Below the pieces are notes generated by a model that saw only the letters and a program-made list of their open reading frames with translations, searched no databases and was not told the DNA's origin. Shown piece by piece: positions 45,018 to 54,274 of a stretch of 64,000 bases of DNA. The stretch's first letter is position 1. Every line of letters begins with the position of its first letter. A program made the translations under genes and the position numbers. Origin of the DNA: Tropicimonas sediminicola (GTDB lineage Bacteria > Pseudomonadota > Alphaproteobacteria > Rhodobacterales > Rhodobacteraceae); contig NZ_FZOY01000001.1 in assembly GCF_900188335.1 (NCBI RefSeq), positions 850,592 to 914,591 on the forward strand. The letters run 5' to 3'.

Positions 45018-46277
45018 ATGGAATTGCAGGCCAACTTGATAAAGCGCTTAATCGGGGCTGGCGCCGTTGCCGCCGGTTTGTGCGGCAGCACGGCTCTCGC
45101 GGAGGAGCTTCGGTTCACTGTCTGGACCGGCAGCGACGCGCACCTGGCGATGCTGGACGGGATTGCGGCCAGCTTCACCGAAAGGCACCCGGATGTGACG
45201 GTTCGGTTCGAGACGGTTCCTTTCGCCGACTACGTGCAGAAAATCACCCTGCAACTGGCTGGCGGCAATCCACCGGATCTCGGTTGGCTGCTGGAAAATT
45301 CCGCTCCAACATTCGTCGATGCGGGCGTGCTTGCCGACGTGTCGGAGACGCTGAAGGGCACCGAAGGGTACGATTTCGATGACCTGTCCCAGGCGGCGAT
45401 GGGGCTGTGGCAGTCTGGAGACGCCGTCTATGGCGTGCCGTTCTCGACCTCTCCCTTCATCGTCTACTACAATGCCTAGCTTTATGACGCGGCCGGGCTG
45501 GAGCATCCGGACGTGCTGGCTGCCAGGGGCGAATGGACCTGGGAGCGGTTGAAGCAGGATGCCGCGGCGCTGGCCGACGCCGAGGCCGGCGTCTGGGGCT
45601 TCCAGAGCGTGGACGGGCAGGGCTATGGCGGCCGGGTCATTCACACTCTGATCCCGATTGTCCGCTCCTACGGTGGCGATGCATGGAGCGACGGCGCTTG
45701 CGGATTGTCGAGCGACGAGGCCGTCGAAGCGATCACGCTCTACCACGACATGATCTTCAAGGATCTCTCCGCCGTGCCTCCGGGCGAGCAGGGCGATTTC
45801 TTTACCGGGAATGCCGCGCTGACCGTCACGCAGCTCAGCCGCGTCTCCAAGCTGGAGGACGCCGCGTTCGACTGGGGTGTCGCTCCGCTGCCTTCCGGTC
45901 CGGCCGGTGCCGCCTCTGTCATCGGGCAGGCCGCTGTCGTGGCCTTTGCCCAGGGCAAGCAGCGGGAACTTGCGGCCGAGTTCCTGGCCCATATGACCAG
46001 TGCCGAGAACGTCGCCGTCATGGCAGAATTCTTCCCGCCGGCGCGCACGTCCGTCCTCGAGGGCGAGGCGTTCCTGTCGAGCAACGACGCGGTGACGCCG
46101 GACCAGATGAAGATCGTGGCCGATGGCATTGCCAATGGCTCGGTCGCGCCGGGGCACGTCGCCTATCCGCAGATCGAAGCCGCCATGCGGCCGAAGTTCG
46201 ATGCGCTGTGGAAGCCTGATGCCGATGTCAAAGCGGTGCTCGACGACGTCTGCGCGGCGATCGAACCGCTGCTCTGA
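45018..46277 (+). pseudogene. Extracellular sugar-type binding protein with in-frame amber codon
   Basis: The ATG at 45018 has a perfect GAGGAGG site. A signal peptide (IKRLIGAGAVAAGLCGSTALA) and family-1 binding-protein sequence follow (RFTVWTGSDAHLAMLDGIAASF; GNPPDLGWLLENSAPTFVDAG; VYGVPFSTSPFIVYYNA). Codon 154 is TAG (45477-45479), then the same frame goes on as LYDAAGLEHPDV to the stop at 46277, 419 codons in all. One base change, for example GAG to TAG, explains it. Without this protein the importer would lack its ligand binder, though all other genes of the operon are intact. Readthrough or a sequencing error are the alternatives. Confidence 0.85.
45037..45054. promoter_or_regulatory. 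LacI-type operator 2, inside signal-peptide codons
   Basis: TGATAAAGCGCTTAATCG repeats operator 1 except for its last base. It begins 19 bases inside the binding-protein gene and encodes part of the signal peptide (LIKRLI). Chance repetition of 17 bases within 1.2 kb is very unlikely. A repressor bound here would block elongation or loop to operator 1. Confidence 0.65.
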
Positions 46278-46287
46278 GGCCCGGACA

Positions 46288-47193
46288 ATGAAGGACACAG
46301 CCATCCGGCCACCGCTCACCTTGCGCGCGCGAGAAGCGCTTGTCGGGTGGCTGTTCGTCAGCCCGATCACCATCGGCTTCCTGATCTTCTTTGTCGGGCC
46401 GTTGGTGGCGGTGCTGGGCTACTCGCTGACGGAATGGAACCTGCTCACGCAGCAATCGACCTTCGTGGGCATGAACAATTACGTCGACGCGCTCAGCCGG
46501 AACCCGGAGTTCTGGACCGTGCTGCGCAACTCGCTGGTCTTTGCCGCCGGCCTGGTGCCGCTCAACATGGTCCTGGCGTTGACACTCGCCGTGGCCCTTT
46601 CGCGCCCCTTCAGGGGCGTCGTGATCTTTCGCACGATCTTCTTTGCGCCTGTGGTGACGGCGGCGGTCGCCTGGGCGATCGTCTGGACCTTCCTGCTGCA
46701 GGGCGAGAGCGGCGCGGTGAACCAGATGCTCGCGCTGATCGGCATCGACGGGCCGAACTGGCTGCGCCATCCCGACTGGGCGATGTTCGCGGTGATCGTC
46801 ACCCGCGTGTTCAAGACCGTCGGTCTGAACATGATCCTCTACATCGCCGCCCTGCAATCCATCCCGCGGGACTACGAGGAAGCGGCGCGACTGGAGGGGG
46901 CGTCGGGGTGGCAGGTGTTTCGCATGATCACCTGGCCGCTGCTGGCGCCCACGACACTCGTGATCATGGTGATTACCGTCGTGGGCTCGCTGAAGGTCTT
47001 CGATCATATCTACCTGATGACCGAGGGGGGGCCGGAGAACGGAACGCTGGTGCTGGCCTTCTACATCTACGAGCAGGCGTTCGAGTTCTTCCATGTCGGC
47101 TATGCCGCGGCTCTGGCGGTGATCCTCTTCCTGCTGATCGTGCTCCTCACGATCACACAGGTCATTCTGAAGCAGCGCGGGGGGGCCAGATGA
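46288..47193 (+). CDS. Sugar ABC transporter permease, MalF-type
   Basis: 301 residues from the ATG at 46288, with about six membrane helices. The EAA loop IPRDYEEAARLEGASGWQVFRMITWPLLAPT is clear, and the start FVSPITIGFLIFFVGPLVAVLGYS is typical of carbohydrate importer permease 1. It pairs with the next gene, which overlaps its stop by four bases. The amber codon in the binding protein upstream could reduce its translation by polarity. Confidence 0.9.
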   Translation: MKDTAIRPPLTLRAREALVGWLFVSPITIGFLIFFVGPLVAVLGYSLTEWNLLTQQSTFVGMNNYVDALSRNPEFWTVLRNSLVFAAGLVPLNMVLALTLAVALSRPFRGVVIFRTIFFAPVVTAAVAWAIVWTFLLQGESGAVNQMLALIGIDGPNWLRHPDWAMFAVIVTRVFKTVGLNMILYIAALQSIPRDYEEAARLEGASGWQVFRMITWPLLAPTTLVIMVITVVGSLKVFDHIYLMTEGGPENGTLVLAFYIYEQAFEFFHVGYAAALAVILFLLIVLLTITQVILKQRGGAR

Positions 47194-48032
47194 CCCGTTT
47201 CCAGTCACCTTTCGTACGCGTCTGCTGGTACCTCTCGCTCGCGATCCTCGCCGTGCCGTTCGTCTTTCCCTTCCTGTGGATGCTTTCGGGGGCGGTGAAA
47301 TCGCAGACGGAGATCTTCGCGCCGACGCTCACCCTGTTGCCGGAAACATGGCATTGGGAGAACTACGCCGAGGTCTTCTCCTATCAGCCCTTCGCACGGC
47401 AATACTTCAACTCGCTCTACATCGCCTGCGTGGTGACGGCGGGAACGCTCTTCATCTCCTCGCTGGCAGGCTACGCTCTCGCCCGTATCCGCTTTGCGGG
47501 CAGCGGCCTGCTTCTGCTCCTCCTGATCTCGGCCCTGATGATGCCGGAGGAGGTGACGATCATCCCCAACTTCTTCCTGATGAAGTGGCTGGGCCTGATG
47601 AACACCCATATGCCGCTGATCCTGCTGCCGATGTTCGGCAGCCAGGGCGTCATGGCGACCTTCCTGATGCGGCAGTACTTCACCGCGCTCCCCCCGGAAC
47701 TGGAGGAGGCCGCGCGGATGGACGGCCTTTCCCGCTTCGGCATCTTCTGGAAGGTGGCGCTGCCGCTCTCGCGCCCGGCGCTCGCCGCGGTGGGCATCAT
47801 CACCTTCCTGTTCTCCTGGAACCTCTTCCTGGAGCCGCTTGTCTTCCTGAGCGATATCGAGCTCTTCACCCTGCCGCTCGCGCTCTCCAACTTCACCGAC
47901 GCCTATGGACTGCCGCTCTGGCACCTGCAGATGGCGGCAACCAGCCTGGCCGTCGTGCCGATCCTGGTCGTCTACATCGCCGCACAGCGTCAGATCGTCG
48001 AAAGCTTCGCCCTCTCGGGCGTTAAGGGATAG
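47190..48032 (+). CDS. Sugar ABC transporter permease, MalG-type
   Basis: 280 residues from the ATG at 47190 (ATGA overlap). The start (VPFVFPFLWMLSGAVKSQTEIF) and the EAA loop LPPELEEAARMDGLSRFGIFWKVALPLSRPAL mark carbohydrate importer permease 2. About six membrane helices. It completes the membrane part of the LacI-controlled importer. Confidence 0.9.
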   Translation: MTRFQSPFVRVCWYLSLAILAVPFVFPFLWMLSGAVKSQTEIFAPTLTLLPETWHWENYAEVFSYQPFARQYFNSLYIACVVTAGTLFISSLAGYALARIRFAGSGLLLLLLISALMMPEEVTIIPNFFLMKWLGLMNTHMPLILLPMFGSQGVMATFLMRQYFTALPPELEEAARMDGLSRFGIFWKVALPLSRPALAAVGIITFLFSWNLFLEPLVFLSDIELFTLPLALSNFTDAYGLPLWHLQMAATSLAVVPILVVYIAAQRQIVESFALSGVKG

Positions 48033-48038
48033 CACACC

Positions 48039-49655
48039 ATGAAAGACCTGAACGCAGACATTATCATCATCGGCGGCGGCCTTGGGGGCGTCTCGGCGGC
48101 CCTGGCCGCGCTCAGGATGGGCCGCAGCGTGATCCTGACCGAGGAATACAAGTGGCTCGGCGGGCAGTTGACCACACAGGCGGTGCCGCCGGACGAGAAC
48201 CCCTGGATCGAGAAGGCCGGCTCCACCGCGAGTTACCGGCAGCTCCGCGAGGGTATCCGGAACTACTACCGGCGCCACTATCCGCTTACGGACACGGCGC
48301 GCGGGCTGGCGCTTCTCAATCCCGGCAGCGGCAACGTCAGCCCTCTGACGGCGGAGCCGCGCGTCGGTGTCGCGGTGATCGAGGAGATGCTCGCACCCTG
48401 GCATGGAACCGAGCGCCTCACGGTGCTGCTGAACACGCGGCCGATCGCAGTCGAGCAAACCGGTGATCGCTTCAACGCCGTCGAGGTCGAGAGTCGGGAA
48501 TTTGGCCCGCTTGTCCTGCACGGCCGCTACATCATCGATGCGACCGAACTGGGCGACCTGCTCGACCTTGGCGCGATGGAACACGTGATCGGGGCAGAAG
48601 CACAGTCGGAGACCGGCGAGCCCTCGGCCCTCGCCAAGGCGAACCCGATGGACCAGCAGGCCGTGAGCTGGTGTTTCGCCATGTCCTATCACCCGGACGA
48701 GGATCACACGATCGACCGGCCGGTCGACTACGACAAGTGGCGCGATTACAAGCTCGATTTCTGGCCCGACCGGCAGGTGTCCTTCACGGGTCCGGACCCG
48801 GTGACCCTGGAACCGGACACCCGCCCGCTTTTCGCCGGTGACAGCGATGCCGAGGGGGTCGAGGACAACTGGCACTATCGGCGCATCCTGCGACGCCGAA
48901 ACCATGCGGTAGGGCATTTTCCCTCCGATGTGTGCCTCGTGAACTGGCCGCAGATCGACTATTGCGAAGGGCCGATTGTCGGCATCTCCCCGGAGGAGGC
49001 CAAACGCCACCTCGAAGGCGCCCGCCAGCTGTCGCTCTCGATGCTCTACTGGATGCAGACCGAAGCCCCCCGCCACGACGGCGGCACCGGCTATCGCGGT
49101 TTGCGGCCGGCCGGCGAGGTCATGGGGACGCTCGATGGCCTGACGGTCGCGCCCTACATCCGGGAAAGCCGCCGGATCAAGGCGCTGTTCACCGTGACCG
49201 AGAACCACGTGGGCGTGGATGCCCGCGAGGGGCTGGTCGGGGCCGAGAATTTCGCCGACAGCGTCGGGGTCGGCAGTTATCGCATCGACCTGCACCCCTC
49301 CACCGCGCCGCGCAACTACGTGGACATCGCCAACTGGCCTTTCCAGATCCCGCTCGGCGCGCTGATTCCGGAGCGGGTGGAGAACCTGCTGCCGGCCTGC
49401 AAGAACATCGGGTCGACCCATATCACCAACGGCTGCTACCGCCTGCATCCGGTGGAATGGAACATCGGCGAGGCCGTCGGCGCACTGGCCGCCTATTGCC
49501 TCGACACCGGCGAGACACCGCGCGGGGTGCGCGAGACGCCGGAACATCTCTCGGCCTACCAGGATCTGTTGCGCCAGCGGTTCGCGATCCCCCTCGAATG
49601 GCCGCGGCACATCTATCGCACTGCGCGGCTGGAACTCTTCGGGCGGGCCGACTGA
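48039..49655 (+). CDS. FAD-dependent oxidoreductase of the sugar-type ABC operon
   Basis: 538 residues. An N-terminal dinucleotide fold (ADIIIIGGGLGGVSAALAALRMG, then EEYKWLGGQLTTQ) binds FAD, and the family-typical end NIGSTHITNGCYRLHPVEWNIGEAVGALAAYCL closes the fold. This is the FAD_oxidored type often found in carbohydrate ABC operons; the reaction is not known for most members. It starts 6 bp after the permease and 24 bp before the ATPase gene, so it is part of the operon and probably oxidises the imported compound (inference). Confidence 0.85.
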   Translation: MKDLNADIIIIGGGLGGVSAALAALRMGRSVILTEEYKWLGGQLTTQAVPPDENPWIEKAGSTASYRQLREGIRNYYRRHYPLTDTARGLALLNPGSGNVSPLTAEPRVGVAVIEEMLAPWHGTERLTVLLNTRPIAVEQTGDRFNAVEVESREFGPLVLHGRYIIDATELGDLLDLGAMEHVIGAEAQSETGEPSALAKANPMDQQAVSWCFAMSYHPDEDHTIDRPVDYDKWRDYKLDFWPDRQVSFTGPDPVTLEPDTRPLFAGDSDAEGVEDNWHYRRILRRRNHAVGHFPSDVCLVNWPQIDYCEGPIVGISPEEAKRHLEGARQLSLSMLYWMQTEAPRHDGGTGYRGLRPAGEVMGTLDGLTVAPYIRESRRIKALFTVTENHVGVDAREGLVGAENFADSVGVGSYRIDLHPSTAPRNYVDIANWPFQIPLGALIPERVENLLPACKNIGSTHITNGCYRLHPVEWNIGEAVGALAAYCLDTGETPRGVRETPEHLSAYQDLLRQRFAIPLEWPRHIYRTARLELFGRAD

Positions 49656-49679
49656 TGGGGCTGGGGAAGGAGACGAAAC

Positions 49680-50717
49680 ATGGCTGACCTGACCCTCACC
49701 GGCGTCTGCAAGTCCTTCGGCAAGCTGGAGGTGATCCGCAACGTGGACCTGCAAATCGAGGACGGCGAGTTCGTCGTCTTCGTCGGCCCGTCCGGCTGTG
49801 GCAAGTCCACCCTGCTGCGCTGCATCTCCGGTCTGGAGGACATCACCGGTGGCACGTTGACGATCGGCGGAGAGCGCATGAACGACGTGCCCGCCGCGAA
49901 GCGCGGCGTGGCGATGGTTTTTCAATCCTACGCGCTCTATCCGCACCTGCGGGTGCGGGAAAACATGGGCTTCGGCCTGAAGGTCCGCAAGGTGGCCAAG
50001 CCCGAGATCGAGCGGCGCGTCGACGAGGCAGCGAGGACCCTCAAGCTCGACAGCCTGCTGGACCGCTTCCCGCGAGAACTGTCCGGCGGGCAGCGCCAGC
50101 GGGTCGCCATCGGTCGGGCGATCGTCGGGAATCCGGAGGTCTTCCTTTTCGACGAGCCGCTCTCCAATCTCGACGCCGAGTTGCGGGTCCACATGCGCGC
50201 CGAGATCTCGGGCCTGCACAAGCGCCTCGGCAACACGATGATCTACGTCACCCACGACCAAATCGAGGCGATGACGCTGGCCGACAAGATCGTTGTCCTT
50301 CGGGATGGCATGGTCGAGCAGATCGGCTCCCCGCGAGATCTCTATTACCGGCCGGTGAATACTTTCGTGGCGCAGTTCATTGGCAGCCCGAAGATGAACC
50401 TGTTCGATGCCTCCGGGCTTCCGGCGAACATTCTAGACACCGCCCGCCCGGCACCCCGGGCCGCCCGGGCCGGATTGCGACCGGAGGACATCCGGGTCCT
50501 GCCGTCGGCTGACGGACCGGTGACCGGTCGGGTCGTGAACAACGAATACACGGGGGCCGGATCCCTCCTGCATCTCGATCTCGAAGGATTGGGGCAGTGC
50601 CTGGCGATCTACAGTGGCGGAGACGCACCCGATGAAGGTGCGCATGTCTCCGTCGAATTCGACCGAAGCCGGCTCTACTGGTTCGACGAGCAGGAGAGAA
50701 ACGTCGCAATCGGATAG
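49680..50717 (+). CDS. Sugar ABC transporter ATP-binding protein (UgpC/MalK type)
   Basis: 345 residues with an AAGGAG site. Walker A GPSGCGKSTLL, signature LSGGQRQRVAIGRAI, Walker B VFLFDEPLSNLDAELR and switch IYVTHDQIEAM are intact. A C-terminal OB/TOBE domain (AARAGLRPEDIRVL, NNEYTGAGSLLHLDLEG) fits the MalK/UgpC group. It supplies energy to the two permeases upstream and is the last gene of the LacI-regulated operon. Confidence 0.9.
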   Translation: MADLTLTGVCKSFGKLEVIRNVDLQIEDGEFVVFVGPSGCGKSTLLRCISGLEDITGGTLTIGGERMNDVPAAKRGVAMVFQSYALYPHLRVRENMGFGLKVRKVAKPEIERRVDEAARTLKLDSLLDRFPRELSGGQRQRVAIGRAIVGNPEVFLFDEPLSNLDAELRVHMRAEISGLHKRLGNTMIYVTHDQIEAMTLADKIVVLRDGMVEQIGSPRDLYYRPVNTFVAQFIGSPKMNLFDASGLPANILDTARPAPRAARAGLRPEDIRVLPSADGPVTGRVVNNEYTGAGSLLHLDLEGLGQCLAIYSGGDAPDEGAHVSVEFDRSRLYWFDEQERNVAIG

Positions 50718-51144
50718 GTGGAAGGCGATCCGATTCGCCGTTCGCCGATACGGTGCCCGCAGTCTCAATTCCATGACCGGGATGGCAAGAGTCGTACAAC
50801 GGCTGGAGCGAAGGGATCGAGCCCTGTGCGACGGTTCGGCAGGGCAGGCGATCAACAATCCTCTGCGACGCAAGGCGCCAACGGCCGGCATCGCCTCTCG
50901 CGGCGTAATCGCCCGCTCTCCCACAATTTCCGATTGTTTGACTTAATTCGGCCCCACTCCTCCCGTTCTGGTAGCGCCATGAAAGTAAACGAAAAGTAGC
51001 AAGGGTGGATGCGGCTCAGGTCGAGCGGAAGCTCGCTGGGCCGTGTTTGGGGTCATCCGCAAATTTCATGTCCAACCGCGCGCCGGCCTCCTCCGGCGCG
51101 CCTGAACGAATGCGCTGATTTCGCGCAACGGAGAACGAGTCATA
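50718..51144. other. Intergenic region upstream of the RTX gene
   Basis: About 430 bases without a convincing gene. A TTGACT box at 50937-50942 could be a -35 element of the RTX promoter; no matching -10 was clear. Confidence 0.35.
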
Positions 51145-53700
51145 ATGGAACTTGAGAAAATCGGCACTGAATTCCTCGTCAACACCGAGACGTATAGCGA
51201 TCAATACAAGCCCACGATCACCGGGCTCTCCGGCGGCGGCTTCGTTGTCTCGTGGTACTCCTACGACAGTCAGCAGGACACATCCAGTTCCGGGATCAAG
51301 GCGCAGATCTATGATGCCGAGGGCGTGAAACAGGGCGGCGAATTCCTCGTCAATACCGAGACGAACCTCTATCAAGAAGTGCCCACGATCACCGGGCTTT
51401 CCGGTGGCGGCTTCGTTGTCTCGTGGGCGTCCTACGACGGTCAGCAGGACGGCTCCGGTTACGGGATCAAGGCACAGATCTATGATGCCGAGGGCGAGAC
51501 ACAGGGCGCGGAATTCCTCGTCAACACCGAGACGTATAACACTCAATACTCCCCCGCGATCACCGAGCTTTCCGGAGGCGGCTTCGTTGTCTCCTGGTTC
51601 TCCGCCGACGGTCAGCAGGACACATCCAGCTACGGGATCAAGGCGCAGATCTTTGATGCCGAGGGTGTCAAACAAGGCGGCGAATTCCTCGTCAATACCG
51701 AGACGATCAGCGATCAATACAACCCCACGATCACCGAGCTTTCCGGCGGCGGCTTCGTTGTCTCCTGGCGCTCCGCCGACGGTCAGCAGGACAGCTCCGG
51801 CTACGGGATCAAGGCGCAGATCTTTGATGCCGAGGGTGTAAAACAGGGTGGCGAATTCCTCGTCAATACAGAGACGTATGGCGATCAATCCTCCCCCGCG
51901 ATCACGGGGCTTTCCGGTGGCGGCTTCGTTGTCTCGTGGCACTCCTCCGACGGTCAGCAGGACAGCTCCGGCTACGGGATCAAGGCGCAGATCTTTGATG
52001 CCGAGGGTGTGAAACAGGGTGGCGAGTTCCTCGTCAACATCGAGACGTTTGACGGCCAATACCATCCCACGATCACCGGGCTTTCCGGCGGCGGCTTTGT
52101 TGTCTCGTGGTACAGTTACGACGGTCAGCAGGACGGCTCCGGTTCCGCGATCAAGGCGCAGATCTTTGACGCCGAGGGTGTGAAACAGGGTGAGGAATTC
52201 CTCGTCAACGTCGAGACGAACAATTACCAGGTCTTCCCCGCGATCACGGAGATTGGCGACGGCGACTTCGTGATCGCCTGGGCGTCCGCCGACGGCCAGC
52301 AGGACACCTCGGGCTACGGGATCAAGGCGCAGATCTTCTCGGTCGACATCAACAGCGATCCCACCGGCGAGGTCACCCTGACCGGCACCCCGGCCCAGGG
52401 CGAGACCCTGACCGCCGACACGTCGGATCTTGGCGATGCCGACGGGCTGGGCGAGTTTGACTACCAGTGGCTGCGCGACGGGGACGAGATCGACGGCGCC
52501 ACCGGCAAGACCTACGAGCTGACCCAGGCCGACGTGGACGGCGAGATCTCGGTCGAGGTCTCCTGGGTCGATGGCAAGGGCACCGAGGAGAGCGTCGCCA
52601 GCGCGCCGACGACGGCGGTCGCCAACGACAACGACGACCCCACCGGCGAGGTCGCCCTGACCGGCGCCACGACCGTCGGTGAGACGCTCACCGCGGATAC
52701 CTCTGCCCTCGCCGATGCCGATGGGCTGGGCAAGTTCGCCTACCTGTGGCTCCGCGACGGCCGCGCGATCGACGGTGCAACCGGCACGGCCCACGAGCTG
52801 ACCGCGGAGGATGCGCGGGCGAAGATCAGCGTGGAGGTCTCCTGGATCGACGGCTACGGCGTGGAGGAAACCGTTACCAGCGCCGCGAGCGCGACGGTTC
52901 TTTTCGGCGACCTGGTCCTGATCGGCACCGACGACGCCGAAACCCTGCGGGGCTATGACGGCGCGGACCTGCTCGTGGGCAAGGCCGGCGACGACACCCT
53001 GATCGGCGGCGCGGGCGACGACAGGTTCTGGGCCGGTGACGGGGCGGACGAACTGCTGGGCTGGACCGGGGACGATTTCCTGCACGGCGGTGCCGGTGGC
53101 GACACGCTTGAGGGCAATGCCGGAAACGACAGCCTGCGAGGCGCTGCCGGAACCGACACGCTCCATGGCGGCGCGGGCGCCGACGATCTCAAGGGCGGTG
53201 CTGACGACGACGTCCTCAAGGGCGGCAGCGGCGACGACAGGCTCTGGGGCGGCGCCGGTATGGACGTGCTCGAGGGCGGAGCTGGCATGGACCAGCTCGG
53301 CGGCGGCCATGGCGCCGACGTTCTGAAAGGCGGCGCCGGGACCGACGCGTTGCAGGGCAACGGCGGGAGTGACACGCTTATGGGCCACGCCGGGGACGAT
53401 GTGCTCGACGGCGGCAACGGACAGGACGTCCTCGTCGGCGGGCTCGGCAACGACACGCTGACCGGCGGCAACGGCGCGGACGCGTTCGTCTTCAGTGGCG
53501 ACGCCGGGACCGACACGATCACCGACTTCGAGGCCGGGCGTGACGTCATCGCGATCCTCGATGGAGCCAGGACGCTGAACGACCTCGCCTTCACCCAGTC
53601 CGGCGACGACACCCTCGTCCGCTTCGCGGCGACCGAGATCCTGGTGGAGAACATCACGGTCGAGACGCTCCAGGACGCCGACCTGTTCCAGCTCGGCTGA
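51145..53700 (+). CDS. RTX protein with seven 57-residue repeats, two Ig-like repeats and calcium-binding repeats
   Basis: 851 residues, very acidic and Gly-rich, with one Cys-free design and no signal peptide. Residues 9-405 are seven tandem 57-residue units (EFLVNTET ... LSGGGFVVSW ... GIKAQI.DAEGVKQGG). Residues 404-590 hold two approximately 93-residue units (DPTGEV.LTG ... GETLTADTS ... YQWLRDG). Residues 590-800 are nonapeptide RTX repeats (GGAGDD, GGSGDDRLWG) that bind calcium, ended by GADAFVFSGDAGTDTITDF and a secretion-signal-like tail. Export by a type I system is expected, but no exporter genes are in the window. Role unknown; surface adhesion or matrix is plausible. A strong hairpin follows. 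Confidence 0.85.
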   Translation: MELEKIGTEFLVNTETYSDQYKPTITGLSGGGFVVSWYSYDSQQDTSSSGIKAQIYDAEGVKQGGEFLVNTETNLYQEVPTITGLSGGGFVVSWASYDGQQDGSGYGIKAQIYDAEGETQGAEFLVNTETYNTQYSPAITELSGGGFVVSWFSADGQQDTSSYGIKAQIFDAEGVKQGGEFLVNTETISDQYNPTITELSGGGFVVSWRSADGQQDSSGYGIKAQIFDAEGVKQGGEFLVNTETYGDQSSPAITGLSGGGFVVSWHSSDGQQDSSGYGIKAQIFDAEGVKQGGEFLVNIETFDGQYHPTITGLSGGGFVVSWYSYDGQQDGSGSAIKAQIFDAEGVKQGEEFLVNVETNNYQVFPAITEIGDGDFVIAWASADGQQDTSGYGIKAQIFSVDINSDPTGEVTLTGTPAQGETLTADTSDLGDADGLGEFDYQWLRDGDEIDGATGKTYELTQADVDGEISVEVSWVDGKGTEESVASAPTTAVANDNDDPTGEVALTGATTVGETLTADTSALADADGLGKFAYLWLRDGRAIDGATGTAHELTAEDARAKISVEVSWIDGYGVEETVTSAASATVLFGDLVLIGTDDAETLRGYDGADLLVGKAGDDTLIGGAGDDRFWAGDGADELLGWTGDDFLHGGAGGDTLEGNAGNDSLRGAAGTDTLHGGAGADDLKGGADDDVLKGGSGDDRLWGGAGMDVLEGGAGMDQLGGGHGADVLKGGAGTDALQGNGGSDTLMGHAGDDVLDGGNGQDVLVGGLGNDTLTGGNGADAFVFSGDAGTDTITDFEAGRDVIAILDGARTLNDLAFTQSGDDTLVRFAATEILVENITVETLQDADLFQLG
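51169..52359 (+). repeat. Seven tandem 171-bp coding repeats
   Basis: Units begin at 51169, 51340, 51511, 51682, 51853, 52024 and 52195, exactly 171 bases apart, with GAATTCCTCGTCAA or a close variant at each start. Units 3 to 6 are most alike, and unit 7 is the most diverged. Repeat-number change by recombination is expected. Confidence 0.9.
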
Positions 53701-53710
53701 TGCCCAACCA

Positions 53711-53739
53711 CGCCCGGGGGACAGACCGTCCCCCGGGCG
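53711..53739 (+). terminator. Hairpin after the RTX gene
   Basis: A 12-bp perfect GC-rich stem (CGCCCGGGGGAC) with a 5-base loop, 10 bases beyond the stop. No U-run follows. Confidence 0.65.
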
Positions 53740-54274
53740 CAAGGGCCATTGCAGTGCTTGACGCCCGTTTCCTTCCGTTCACCACCCCGCCCATGAGCGG
53801 CGTCTTCTCCGATTGAGCGCTTGGTTCAAGCCTGTTTTCCTTTCCCGGTCGGGGCGTTCATCGCGCATTCGGGTCGCGAGCCTCGTGTCGCATCCGCCAC
53901 TTTCGGCAACCTCCACAGACCTCGTCCGGCAAGGCCGATTCCGGTGCGTTCTGGTGGGTGGCGAAGCGGCTCCGGATGGCGGAGCCGGCCACGGTTCGAC
54001 CTTGAGAACCCCGATGATGAGTGCGGGCGCCCTGCCGCCGGTCGCGGCGGGGGGCGGGTTCGGAGAGGAAGCCAGCCCGGTCGTTCGAAACCCGTCCGAA
54101 CCGCTTCGCTGTCATGCGCTGGAACTGCGGACAAGCGGAGACAACCACCGGCCGGTCCGCGGATGCCGCATTCCCATCGGTGACCTCTTGTGTTCTACGG
54201 CCCGCGAAAGCTCGGATCGAGCTGGATGCCTCACCAGCACTCCTTGCGAATGCTGACAGCCCAGGGACAGAAAA
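53740..54274. other. Intergenic region, no gene seen
   Basis: About 535 bases between the RTX hairpin and the NSS transporter gene. Frames on both strands lack starts with ribosome sites and family marks. It should hold the NSS promoter. Confidence 0.4.

Noticed and set aside
47205..50261. 1018-codon open frame on the minus strand opposite the sugar ABC operon
   Set aside because: Antisense shadow across three genes with intact motifs on the plus strand.
51169..52359. Regular repeats as a CRISPR array
   Set aside because: The repeats are 171-bp coding units with no spacers.
51016..53742. 908-codon open frame opposite the RTX gene with its own internal repeats
   Set aside because: The repeats are the complement of the RTX repeats; no independent start or domain. 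The long antisense opening is a by-product of codon bias.
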